This document shows, in pieces, positions 32,371 through 44,529 of a DNA stretch of 64,000 nt. Source of the DNA: Hirsutella rhossiliensis. Taxonomy: Eukaryota; Ascomycota; Sordariomycetes; Hypocreales; Ophiocordycipitaceae. The notes beneath the pieces were generated by a model. The model had not been told where the DNA came from and did no database searches. It was given only the letters and a program-made list of their open reading frames with translations. A program made the position numbers and the translations under genes. Position 1 is the first letter of the stretch, and every line of letters starts with the position of its first letter. Location: positions 1,736,001 through 1,800,000 of the forward strand of contig NW_025408670.1 of the NCBI RefSeq assembly GCF_020360975.1, written 5' to 3'.

Positions 32371-32849
32371 TAGTCTTATCTATAAGACCTACTATAGCTG
32401 CCTTAGCCGCCGTATATAAATATACCCTTATCGCGTTATATATAAGTATATCGTTCCTTATTTCTTTATCCTTTCGGGATATACTACTAATAGTATATCT
32501 AGTCGTATACTAAAAAATCGTTCTTAAAAAGCCTTTAAGCGCGCTACTCTTACTAAATATATCGACTTAAGTAGAGATCCTACCGATATACTATATACTC
32601 GATACTTTAAGGCAAAGAAGACGAATTATCGGATAGCCGAAAATTCTTCGCGTTATAATAATTATATTACTAGTAGTCGTCCCTATTATAATAGTATTTT
32701 AGTAGCCTCTTCTTATAGGTATCTTTTAATTCTTTCTATATATAGTAGCTAATATATTTCTTTTAGTAACTAAATTATTAGTAGAGTAGCGTAGGCTATA
32801 TTCTAAAGAGGAGGAAGCTAGGGAAGCCTTATTAGAGCTTTAGGTATAG

Positions 32850-35800
32850 CTTACGAACCTTTAGTTATAAATATCTATCGCCGTTAATTATTTAGCTTAT
32901 ATCTAAAAGATTCGGAACTATATAAAGGAAAAGAGTTCTAAGTTATTTTATTATAGTATCTAAGAAGTAGATGCCGAGGATAGCGTTTTACCTACGCTCG
33001 ATACGCATAAGTATTAGGTAGTAAATAATTTATAATCGTTAGGCGTTCCTAATAAAGCGAATTAGTCCTTATTTAGTATTAGCGAGGAGTTTATAGATCT
33101 TAGTCCTTTAATCCCTCCTAAACCTTCTAGTAAAATTATCGAAGTAAAGAGCTATAGTAGGTTAAGTACTTAAGTAGTTCCTAAGTATTTTCCTCTAGTC
33201 TATATCCTTTCTACTTAATAAGGTATTCTTATTACTAACCTTATTTTCTTATATTTAGTATTTATTCTATTTTATATTCTTAATCGTCGTTAACTTTAAT
33301 TTTTTCCTATAGTTTAGCGTTTTATAGCGCTAGTTCTAATAATAAGATATAAAATATTAGGTATATCCGTATTATTATTAGTAGCGAAAGTTTATAGTTA
33401 ACTTTTAAAATAGTTTTCTTAACCTTAAATAGTCTAAGTTTCTTAAAATCTAATTTATTACTTAGTTATTTTATTTTAATATTTCGTTATACGAGGTAGA
33501 CTATATCTCCCTCTTAAAAGATTAGTCCCTATAATCTTTTCCGATTATAGTAAGTAGATATTCGTTCTTTAACGAATTAAAGTTCTTATTATATCTATTT
33601 ATATAATTTTTATAGCTAATTTATTTATAGTATTACTCGTTCCGCTTATAGTCTTTATCGAGTAACCTTAAATACTTTTAGGTTATATCTATAATTAGCG
33701 TATACTAGTAAGAGCTTAGTTATTTCTATAACTAAGCTATTATAAGCTAGTTATACTATTAATAGCTATTTAACTTAATTGTTTTATTCGTAGCTAATAT
33801 AGTATTGTAAATATTATTTAAGCGTTTAGTTAAGTCGTTTTATTTATTTATCTATTTATAGGTAATAAGCTATACTAAGCTTATATTTCGTCCTTAATTA
33901 TACTATAAGAGCTTACTAAAACTTAGCTATAAATATACTTTCTTTATTAAAGATAATCTTATTTAGTAGTCCGTAATTACTAATAATTATTTATAGGAAT
34001 ATATATACTAGCTCTTCTATATTACTTACTTCTTTATATAGTAAGAAGTACTTATACTTCGTTAGTCTATCGGTAATAATAAATATACTATCGTATTTAA
34101 CGTTAGTTATAAGTTCTTTTAACGGTAGTAGCTTTATAATATAATTAAAAGCTATTAAATCCTATAGTTTCTCTAGTACTAGTAGCGGTTATAATTCTCT
34201 ATATAGTTTATATTATTTAGCTTTACTTCGTATATAAAGTTTATATTCTTTAATAACTTTTTATACTACTTCCTTAAGCTATAGGAAGTTATATTATCGT
34301 TTAATCCGTTTTATTATTCTTTAGATTCCTTAGTATCTATATATTAGATATTTATATATATCTTATATAACTTTATCTTATAATTCTAGTAGTATCTAGA
34401 TTTTATTCTTATATATTAGAACTTCCGAATATTCTATATTATATCCCTTTAGTGCTTTATATTCTTTTATCTATTTTAGGATCTTCTAGTATATTAAGTC
34501 GTTAGGTTATACTTTAAATATTATATTTAGCTATCGTTACTAGTAGTTCCTATTTTCGTTGATTTCTAGGAGCTGTCCTTTCGCTATAGGTGCTCCTATA
34601 TTATAGTTACTTCGTCGACTAAGGGTATTAGCTCGACCGTTTTTTATTCCTTTTCTATAGATTATTTTATAGTCGAATTCTAATAAGTATTCGGCCTATT
34701 AGATCTATTATCCGTTTAAGTATTATATTATTATAAAGTATAAGATATTCTTATAATCTATATAAACCTTAACTTTATATTTACTTTTAAGAAGGTAGTA
34801 TCGAAATTCCTTAAAAGCTTAAATAATTATAAGGAATTCTTTATCGTAGATAAGGTAATTAAGTTCTATACTATATAGCTTTTTCGAGTAGAATATAATT
34901 AGTTATAGTCTTCCTTTATTATCCTTTTATCCGATTTATACTCCTAGAGTAAAGTCTAATATATTAGTTTTAAGTTCGATTTATTATTTTAGGTCGAAGG
35001 TAGTTAAGACTAGTTCTTATATAATCGTAGTCTTAATATATTTAAAAGCTTCGTTAGCTTTATCGTCCTATATAAATTCTTTTTCCTTCTTTATTAAGTT
35101 ATATAGTAGTACTACGATCTTTCTAAAATCTTTAATAAATTATTAGTAGTAATTTATAAATCCTAGGAAACTTTATACGTCCTTAACGTTCTTTAGCGTT
35201 AGCTATTCTTTAACTAAGTTAATCTTATTTTATTATATTTATATCTATCTTAATAAGATCGTATATCTAAGGAAGTCTACTTCCTATATATAGAACTTAC
35301 TTTTCTTTAGTTTAACTAGTAACTTTATATTCTAAAGTACGCGGAGTACCTTATAAACGTATTCCTTATATTCTTCTAAGGTATCTAAGAAAATTAGGAT
35401 ATTATCTAAGTATACTACTATAAAGATATCTAAGTATTTACGTAGGATATTATTAATTATCTATTAAAAGGTAGCTAGTATATTTATAAGTTTAAATAGT
35501 ATTACTAGATATTCGAATAGTCTAAATTTCGTTCTAAAAGCTATTATCTATTCGTGTCCCTTCTTTATACGTATTAAGTTATAGGCGCCTTTAAGATCGA
35601 GGGCTATAAACTATTTTTTACTATATAATCGATCTTATAGTTCCGATATAAGCGGGAATAGTATTCGGTCCTTTATTATAATATCGTTTAAGCGTCTATA
35701 GTTAATAACTAGTTATAGCTTACTGTTTTTCTTTAAAATAAATATAACTAAATAGCTTACTTTAGATATTAATATTTATATATATCCCTTTCGTAGATTC

Positions 35801-36415
35801 TTATCGAGGTAGTCGTATAGCGTTTATAGTTACTTTTCGTTTAAGTTATAGATTTTATAGAACGTTAGCGTTATTCTATCCTTAAGATAAATTTCGTGGT
35901 CCTATTAGCTATATTCGGGTAACCCTATCTTAAGTTCTTCCTTAAAGAGTTTACTATATTTCCGGTATTCTTAGGGGATATTCTTTATTCTATCTTATAG
36001 GCTTTATTCTTTCTCTTAAGAGCTAGTTTTTCTTAACTCAAGCTCTTTATTAATTTATTTAAGGTCTTTCCTTAAAGTAGCAATAACTCTTTAGATCTTT
36101 ATATTATATCCTTTATTTTATTTATATCGGATACTAGGTTATATAGCTGTGTTAGTTAGTACGTAGGTCTTATTAGTCGATTTTATTATATCCGCCGGTT
36201 TAGTTATTATTTTCGTTTATATCGCTAAAGCTTATAATAATTTACTTAAACGGTTATCCCTTTTATCCTATTTAGTAGCTAAATTATTATAAAATTTTAC
36301 TTTCTCTTAAATCTACTAGTCTTAAAAACTTATGTCTTCGTTTTAATATAGCTAGCTAGTTTTCTAGTTAATTAGTAGGTTACTCTCCTATAGCTATAGA
36401 AGCCTTAATATAAGG
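32850..36415 (-). pseudogene. G1-B pol relic (integrase, RNase H, reverse transcriptase)
   Basis: This aligns to the G1-A pieces and, inverted, to G1-C. The reverse transcriptase catalytic block (YLDN/DIL) lies at about 35395-35415, with the upstream 'LVINYR' and 'ALNLKGAYNLI' blocks at higher coordinates. Integrase lies at lower coordinates. Stop codons are too dense for any product. Confidence 0.8.
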
Positions 36416-37110
36416 TTATATTCTCTAATATCTATAATATCGAAGTTAACTTATTTATTATAGCCCTAGATATTAATATTAAAGTAATTAATCTCTATAT
36501 TAATAATTCTATTATTATAGTTAAAGGCCTCTCTTTCGATATTTATAAGTTTATATAGATCCTTCTTATATCTCTATATAAGTCGGTAACGATTAATAAC
36601 TTTAGGTAAAACGTAATTGCCTATCGCGCTATAGTCTAAAAGTATATACGCGTAATATCCCGCGATTTAGATATCTAATACTATTTAGTTACTATAGCTT
36701 ACCGTTACTATATATAGGGTCCTTAGATCTTATTATATCGTGCTAGTCTATAGCCCTTTTATAGATAGCGTACCTTGTTTTTTGCCTAGTCCTTATTTAT
36801 TTTATTTAGGTATTCTTCTTCGATTTATTATTAATATCGTTTCTTTATATTTTCGTCGCGTAGTATTATATTAGGGCTTAAGAGACTAATTTCTTATAGC
36901 TAATTAAAGATTTCTTATTTCTTAATACTATATCGTTTATATTATACTACTTTATAGTTAATTACGTACTATACTTTATAATTCTATTTATTTTTATACT
37001 AAAGGTTAAGTTTTTATTTAGCGTCTTTCTATTTTTCGCGTAGTATTTCTATATCGATTTTTCCTTAGTCGAATATAGCTTATAGCCTTTATATATATTG
37101 CTAATAATAT

Positions 37111-37384
37111 TTTAGTATACTATTATATCGTTTATACTATACTTATACTTTTTTATATTTATAAACTTTATAGTTTAGGTATATATATTTATTATAATCT
37201 TCTTTATTATATTTAACTTATTATATAAGCCTTTAAAAGATTAATAGTTTAGATGCCTTAAAGCGAGTAGCGCTATACTATTCTTTTATTTTAGCGTGTT
37301 TATAGATTTTATATATCTCTAAAAGATATCTCGTTAATAAACTATAATTATCGCGGTATTTAAGTAGTATACTATAATCGGGTT
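37111..37384 (+). mobile_element. 274-bp insertion in G1-B with 10-bp flanking repeats
   Basis: G1-A reads straight through here, whereas G1-B has 274 extra bases between two copies of CTAATAATAT (37101-37110 and 37385-37394). A 10-bp duplication suggests a small non-autonomous MULE-type element. Clear terminal inverted repeats are not visible after RIP. The alternative is a deletion in G1-A between the two direct repeats. Strand is arbitrary. Confidence 0.5.
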
Positions 37385-39303
37385 CTAATAATATAACTTA
37401 GTCGTTTAGGTAGTATTAATCGATTTTCTAGTAGTCTAGTTCTATATTTAAGTAGGGTTTTAAAAGTACTTATCCCTCGAACTTAACTAAGAAGGCGTTA
37501 TATTATACCTTTATCTAAAAGTTTATTATATAATCTAGGTAAACGTATAATATCTATAAAATATACTTATAGTATTTATAAGTAAGTAGTATTTATAGAT
37601 CGTCTTTAAATTCTCCTTATAGTTACTATTCTCGTTATAGAGCTATAAAGGTATTAACTATAGTAATAGCTATAGCGTAGTCTCCTCTACGTAGTACCGG
37701 TTAATATTAAATTAATATAGCTTATTAGTTTTCTATAAGAATTTAAGGCGTTTATTAGGTTTTAATTTTAAGTATTTCTTTAAATTCTTCGAAGTATAGA
37801 GCGTATTCTCTAATCGTAGTATTCTCCTTTAGTAGCGAGGGTAGTAGTATAAGTTCGTTCTTATCTTCCGTTTCTCTAGGTATTTCTTATTCTTTAGAGC
37901 TTATATCGTCGATACTTCGTTATTCCTCCTTAGGTTATTATCTAAGTTTCGTAAGTATAAGGGCTATATCTATATCTTCTTTATTATATTATTTATAGAC
38001 TACCTATCGTTATTATTAATTTTTATTTTATATATCTTCCTAGAATCGTTTACCGTTCTTCTTAATCTAGTCTTAGGAGACTCCTTTAGGATAGGGGTAT
38101 TTTAGTTCTATAAATTTAACTTATTTCTATATTTTAAGATCCTTTTATTATATTATTATAAGGGTTTTCTTTAATAGCTTTAGGAACTATCCGGTACCGT
38201 TCTTATTGCTTAAGTATACTATATATTTATCGTCGTAGTATATAGTCTAACTAAGGAGTTTATACTTTAGTTCCTATCTATTAGTAGCGTTTAGGTATTT
38301 CTTACCTTCTAAGGCTAGTACTTAGTAGGTTTTCTTCTCCTTATAAGGTTATTTATATTCTTTAGAATAATATCTAAGTTTCCTATAGTTAAAATACTTT
38401 CCTTTACTTTTTTATATTATATCTAGATCTATCCTACTTAGGTTAGTTATATAGGCGTAGGTAATAGGAGTTTCGCGCTTCTTTTTATAGTTAGCGCGTC
38501 GGTTAAAGTTATTCCTATAAGAAGGGTTCTAGTTTCTTCTTCCTTATTTCTTTTCTTAGCGTTGCGTATACTATCTATCGTCGATTCGTATTACTATAGC
38601 GATATAGTTTAAGAGGCCGTTAGGTCGATCTTCTTTATAGAGTTCGTCCTTAACTTCTTCCCTAAGTCTATCGTAGAATCGCGATATAAGGGGTTCGTCG
38701 TCCTATTTAAGTTTTAAGGTAACTTAATAGAATTTAGTAGTATAGTCCGATACTAAGGTCCTTTATTAAAGTTCTCGAAGTTTCTATTTAGCTTCTTATT
38801 CTTCGTCGGTTATTTTAAATACTTTAGTAATAGCTTCTTTAAATCCTTAGAAACTAGTAAAGACTTTGTCTATTTCGCTATTTCGTTATACTAGTTAGTT
38901 ATCGAGATAGTCCCTTATAATAGGTTTAAACTAAGCGAGTGCCGTTCTAGATAAATAATTTCCTATATAGAGTACCTTTTTAACTAGGTTTAAAAGTTTT
39001 GTTAGGTAAAACTAGTAGTAGGCCTTAAGTTAGGTAAGAAAGTCTTAAAGAGTACTATAAGTACCGTCGAATAGTCCTAGCTACTTTAGTTTAACTACTT
39101 CTCTAAGGTCTCTAACTTATCCGTTGCCTCCTCCGTTCCTAAGTAACTATACCTCTTATCGAAGGGTAATAATCTCGCGTATTATATCCTAAGGCAATAT
39201 AGTAGCTCTAGAGTTAGTTAATCCGGCTTACTATATAGGTATATTAATAGTTACGATATTGCTTAGAGAAACGTAGTATTGCACTAAATAAGAGCTTTTA
39301 ATA

Positions 39304-39753
39304 TATAACGACCGGTGTTATTCTTAAGGGATAAACCTATTAAGGGGTTTATATTAGTAGATATAATAGGGCGTGGTCTAAGTAATAATAAGTATATTAC
39401 GTTAGTAATAAGTCGGAGGTCGTAGACCGTAAACTATAACTAGGTAATTAAAATTAGAGATAGAATCGTAATAAAGATCTATATTAAAAGCTAGAGAGCT
39501 ATCTATCTAAAGGAGTAAAAGTAGGTAGCTATATATACCTATAGAGACTATCCTTAGATTATAGGCCTAGCTATAATCCCTAATATTAGATCGTATAGAG
39601 CGTAGTAATCCTATTAATCCTAGATTACTTAGATCTCTACGATCCCCTCGATCCTATATCTATTAGATAGTCGTACCGACTATTTATCCGTTAGACTATA
39701 TTATATACTTAACGCGGTCGACCGTTAGCGGCCTAGTAGCCGTAGTCGTAATA
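39304..39753 (-). repeat. G1-B 5' LTR (right)
   Basis: This 450-bp partner of 31903-32352 differs mainly by C/T and G/A substitutions. Confidence 0.9.
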
Positions 39754-39758
39754 CTTAT

Positions 39759-40255
39759 TAGTTATTCTAAATACCTTTATAATAGCTTCTTTAAATCCTT
39801 AAAAACTAATAAAGACTTTATTTATCTTATTATCTCGTCGCGGTAATTAGTTATTAAGAAAATCCCTTATAATAGGTCTAAACTAAGCGAGTACTATTCT
39901 AAATAAATAATTTCTTATATAGAGTACCTTTTTAACTAGGTCTAAGAGTTTAGTAAGGTAAAACTAGTAATAGGCCTTAAGTTAAGTAAGAAAGTCTTAA
40001 AGTATATTATAAGTACTATTAAATAGTCCTAGCTATTTTAGTTTAATTACTTCTTTAAAGTCCTTAACTTATCTATTACTTTCTTTATTCCTAAGTAATT
40101 ATACCTTATATTAAAGGGTAATAATTTCGCGTATTATATCCTAAGGTAATATAGTAACTCTAAAGTTAGTTAATCTAGTTTACTATATAGGTATATTAAT
40201 AGTCATAATATTACTTAAAGTAATATAGTATTATACTAAATAAGAGCTTTTAACG
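39759..40255 (-). pseudogene. G1-A gag N-terminal region
   Basis: This is the continuation of the gag region cut at 31902. It matches G1-B 38805-39303 and G1-D 62281-62665 (inverted). The piece is bounded by the G1-B insertion on one side and the 5' LTR of G1-A on the other. Confidence 0.75.
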
Positions 40256-40724
40256 TATAACGACTAGTATTATTTTTAAGAGATAAACCTATTAAGAGGT
40301 TTATATTAATAGATATAATAAGGCGTAGTTTAAGTAATAATAAGTATATTACGTTAGTAATAAGTTAAAGGTTATAGACTATAGACTATAACTAAGTAAT
40401 TAAGTAATTAGAATTAAAGATAAGATTATAATAAAGATTATAATAACTATAATATTAAAAGCTATTAAGCTATCTATTTAAAGGAGTAAAAGTAGGTCGC
40501 TATATATACTTATAAAGACTATCCTTAGATTATAGGCCTAGCTATAATCCTTAATATTAGATCGTATAAAGTATAGTAATCTTATTAATCTTAGATTACT
40601 TAGATCTTTATAATCCCCTTAATCTTATATCTATTAAATAGTTATACTAACTATTTATCTATTAAACTATATTATATACTTAACGTAGTTAACTATTAGT
40701 AGCTTAGTAGCCGTAGTTATAATA
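40256..40724 (-). repeat. G1-A 5' LTR
   Basis: A 469-bp copy of the G1 LTR, slightly longer than the G1-B LTRs because of short duplications (a repeated TAAGTAATTA near 40395). It has the most C-to-T change of the four copies, consistent with G1-A being the older insertion. Confidence 0.87.
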
Positions 40725-41646
40725 AGATATACTTATAATCGTAAGCGATATATCGTTTAAAGATAATATTAAGACCTATTATTTATTATAAGGATACTAT
40801 TAGTAGACTAAGGTAGTACTATTAAGGAGGGACTTAGAGAAGGGATTCCTAGCCTATATAGTAGGAATATATAAGGACTTTTTAAGTAAGGAAGGCTACC
40901 CCTTTATATATAGGCATAGCTATATATATAGGAGTAGAGCCCCTTACTTAGGATATCCTTAAAAGTCCCTAAGACCTCCTATATAAATAGCCCCTTTAGA
41001 CTGCCCCTTTAAAGATAGAATATATATCTTAAATATAGCTATATAACCCCCTTATTTTAATATATAATAATATAATATTTTACTAATAGATACCGGTACC
41101 TATATAATAATACTATTTAACGGACTAGTTATATAAAAAGTATAAGAAACTATATAGAGCGCGTAATAATTATAGTAAATTACTTAGTAAGAAAAATAAA
41201 ACTTTTATTAGCTTTTATATTAAGTCTTTTTCTAGGTTATTAGGTAGTTATCTATATTATATATATAAATCGTAATAATCGTCTAAGTAATAATATTAAT
41301 TAGTAGTAAACTATACTTAGTAGAGCTTATATACTAATACTATTATATATTTATTATTTACTTTATCCCTTTTATAGAGAGGAAGATAGTCGTTAGTCGT
41401 TCTCGTACTTATAAGGTAAGTTCTTATTTAGTTTAGAAATATCTTAGATAGATCTCTAGTAAAAGTATTAGTATAAGTATAAGCGTCTATTAAAATAAAT
41501 AGCTTACTAAAGCACCCTTTTTAAGTAGTTTATAACTATAATATTTTTATTCTCGATTACCTATAATAGTAAAGTCTAAGTATCTTTATCTTTTATATTA
41601 TATTAAGTATTATACTTAAGAAGGAGTTTAATAATCTTATTATATT
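40725..41646. other. RIPed repeat of unknown type
   Basis: This is saturated RIP sequence. A TATATAAATAGCCCC block near 40980-40995 and CT-rich sequence after it resemble an LTR promoter. I found no second copy in the window to define an element, and no coding relic. Confidence 0.4.
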
Positions 41647-41826
41647 TATAAGGGCTTTTGCCCTATATAGGCCTAGACTAAGGTCTAGGCTAAGTCTATA
41701 TATAAGCGGCCTCTACACCTATATAGGCTAGGCCTATACTTCTCTTTCTTTTCCCCTTTATAGATTATTAACCTTCTTCTAATAGACTATACTTAAGCTT
41801 ACGCCTCTACCTACTCTATAATAGTA
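41647..41826 (+). repeat. 180-bp LTR, left
   Basis: Begins TATAAGGGC and ends TATAATAGTA. It contains repeated GGCCTAGAC/GTCTAGGC palindromic blocks. Confidence 0.75.
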
Positions 41827-43344
41827 TAATCTACCTTTTATTTTACCCTCTCTATATCCCTATATATAAAATAGCTATTTTTTTAGCTACCTTTAAAGCC
41901 GACGTTTAATTACCTAGTCTAGTTAAACCGCCCGCGCCGGTATATATATACGCGAAATATCTATACTCTTATAGTTATAAAATTAAAGCGAACGTAATAC
42001 TTAGTTTGCCTAGGCAATTAAGAGCCTCTTATAATAGTAGGGCTCCGTATAACTAAGAGCGGTACTACCGAACCTTAGTAAGTTCGATAGCTCCTTTATA
42101 GAGCTCGAGCTATAGCTACTTTATATAAAAGTAAAGCTCTATACTAATAGCGCTATAGTAAGAGATATCTACGCTTAATTTAACTATCTTTACGCGAGCC
42201 TATCCCTATATATATATAAGTATCTCTTACCGTTTATATATACTAGTATAAACGGACTAGCTAACCTCCTCGTAAAGCTCTATATTAACTATAGCGAACT
42301 TAATATAGCTAAGTTAGTAGGCTAAGAGCTTATAACGCTCCGTTAAAAGTAAAGTAAAGCTATTCCGGCCTACCTTTTATAGTTTAAAGAGGTGCTTTAT
42401 TAAGTAGATATATATAGCTAGCTTAATATAGTAAAGTATAATTACCTCGTTATAATCTTAAATATAAATTAGCGTACTTATCTAAGCGAAAGGTCTATAC
42501 TACTAGATATATATACCGATCTTATTTACTTTCTTCGTAAGCTTAATAGTAATAAGTTTCTTTTTTTATATTTTTCTATAATATAAGAAGAGGATAACGC
42601 TAGTAATACTATAGATATCTCTATCTCTACCTTAAGGACTAAGGATAGAAAGAGATAGCGATAGGAAGGTCGCTATATAGGCTATAGTAGTAAATCCTAT
42701 TAGTTTTTAAAGTACCCGCGCTAGGAGGTATAGGTAAACGTACTCTAAGTAGTAGAGGGGCGTATACGCTAGGACGAAAAGGAGGTTAAGTTCGATAATA
42801 GCGACTTTAGTAATAAGTAATCTTAGTAACGCCTTTATAGGCTTTATCGGCGTTCCCTTATATACGGTAGTAGCTACTATATAGACGGGACATATACTTA
42901 TAGCGACCGAAAGGGCGGCTAAGATATAAGAAGGCCGTTAATATAATATAACTATAGTAAAAGGGAGTGCCCGTATAGCCCTATATAGGAGGGAGCGGAG
43001 CCTTATATACTAGAGTACCGTCCCTTATATTACGGTACTAAGAGCTACTACTATACGCCGATATAGGGGGGGCGGGATACTATAAGCTTACTAAAGCTAG
43101 CTACGCGCCGTTTTATATACCTCTACTCCTTAGCTATAAGTACTAAAGCCTAACTCTTAGGGCGCGGCCCTTACTAATAATATAGTCTATCTAAGAAGCT
43201 CGCTTAAGAGGGTATTATACGTTATTTACTATTATTTTTTCCGCGATTAAGCGTATATAGTCTACGCGAGGGTTCTATTCCCCTAAGCGCGGTATTAGGT
43301 ATTATTTAGAGGCGCGCCTCTTTAAAAGCTAAGTAGGGGTATAA

Positions 43345-43524
43345 TATAAAGGCTTTTGCCTTATATAGGCCTAGACTAGGGTCTAGGCTAAGTCTATATA
43401 TAAGCGGCCTCCGCGCCTATATAGGCTAGGCCTATACTTCTCTTCCTTTTCCCCCTTATAGATTATTAACCTTCTTTTAATAGACCGTACCTAAGCCTAT
43501 ACCTCTACCTACTCTATAATAATA
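43345..43524 (+). repeat. 180-bp LTR, right
   Basis: The partner of 41647-41826 with the same length. Differences are mostly C/T, and it keeps more C than the left copy. Confidence 0.75.
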
Positions 43525-44529
43525 GCCTAGTTAAGACTACCTATAAAGATATAAAGTTATATTTACTTACTAGTACCGGCGATTTCTTCTACCTTTATAA
43601 CGCCCTTAAATAAATACTTATAAATAAAGAACGCTACTATATTTAGGAGGCAGCTCGCTAAAAGGCATAGTAATAGCTTCTTTATCTTAGCTAAAAATAG
43701 CTAGGTAGGCTAAATATTAAAGTTACCTACTAAGCGGTTAACCTCCTTACTAAGTAATACCGACTTACCTTAGCCGCGATGCCCTTAAAGCTAGGGCAAG
43801 GATAAGAGTAAGGGTAGGAGCGGGAGCTACGGCCGCTACCTCCTTATACGAGTTAATTTATATAGTAGCACGGGCTTCCTTATACCTATATAATCTTCTA
43901 ACGCCTTTAAGCTAATATTCCGCTTACGAAGTATAATATTTACCCTCGGTAGTAGCTTAAGAAGCCTCTAGTAAAGACCTACCCTATTTTCTATACGAAT
44001 TACACTAATCCTTACCTATAGGACCTCGACGAGCTACTTCTTCGAATCTAAGATCCTAACGTTATTTAAAACCTCCGTGGCCGGTCTCGCGCAGCTAAGA
44101 ATACTCGCCTGCCTATGCCTCAAGACCTATAGCCTAGCCAGGACTAAGTTAACGATGCCCTCGAGCCCGACTCGCAGCCTACCTCGCAGCCGGCATCACA
44201 ACTAAGAGGCACGCAAAGGCGGCTGCCGCGGTCGAGTTAGGCGAGCACTCGCCGGCTCAACGCAAGTATGCGCCGCACACGTACACAGGCAGAGATAGAT
44301 GGGGATAGTCAGGGCTCTGCCCGGGCGTTAGCAGAAAGATCGCGAGGGCGCGGAACAACTAGGGCAAGGGGATCTCGAGGGAGACGGGCGAGGGGTGGAA
44401 AGGCTCCGCCAGCCTCGTCGGTGGAGGAGGTAATCCCGGCCACGCAGCCTAGGCCGGACTAATAGCCGGGCCGTGTTGTACGTATATCTCGCGATTATCG
44501 CGAAGATGCGTTTTTTGGTCGAATTAAGC
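43525..44529 (+). pseudogene. Truncated second copy of MULE-B (transposase 3' part)
   Basis: This matches MULE-B 29450-30440: the C-terminal transposase with the SWIM region near 43860-43910 and the Arg/Gly-rich tail. The 5' part is missing and both terminal inverted repeats are gone. RIP is heavy at the left but fades after about 44090, where CpA and TpG return. The tail frame from 44268 to 44462 is open, and just upstream it has a TAG at a likely Gln codon. It shows what the tail of MULE-B looked like before RIP. Confidence 0.82.

Larger units (their letters stand above)
31903..39753 (-). mobile_element. Complete Ty3/Gypsy element G1-B nested in its own sister copy
   Basis: This 7851-bp element has two 450-bp LTRs and the 5-bp target duplication CTTAT (31898-31902 and 39754-39758). 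It lies on the minus strand, in the same orientation as the copy it entered. A purine tract (AAAAGGAAGGGAGATA on the minus strand) abuts the 3' LTR. Order from the 5' LTR is gag, protease, reverse transcriptase, RNase H, integrase. Both LTRs and the interior are saturated with RIP and no frame is open. It carries a 274-bp insertion not present in G1-A. Confidence 0.92.
10448..40724 (-). mobile_element. Ty3/Gypsy element G1-A, split by five nested insertions
   Basis: Comparison with the complete copy G1-B shows that 10448-10691, 11265-14572, 15146-15171, 26934-27746, 30632-31902 and 39759-40724 are consecutive pieces of one Gypsy element on the minus strand. They total about 6.6 kb. The interruptions are S1, S2, Copia E2, MULE-B and the full element G1-B, each with its own target duplication. 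The 5' LTR is 40256-40724. About 950 bp at the 3' end, including the 3' LTR, is missing at the junction with G2. The element is saturated with RIP and has no open frames. Confidence 0.88.
41647..43524 (+). mobile_element. Short LTR retroelement with 180-bp LTRs (gag-only or non-autonomous)
   Basis: Two 180-bp direct repeats (41647-41826 and 43345-43524) bound a 1.5-kb interior. A G-rich tract (AAGTAGGGGT) sits just before the right repeat, like a polypurine tract. The interior has no reverse transcriptase or integrase. In one plus-strand frame a stop-riddled, Gln/Lys-rich and later Arg/Tyr-rich sequence looks gag-like. The flanking pentamers (ATATT and GCCTA) do not match, so one end has been rearranged or joined to the MULE copy. 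A TRIM or LARD-type element is my best reading. Confidence 0.6.
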
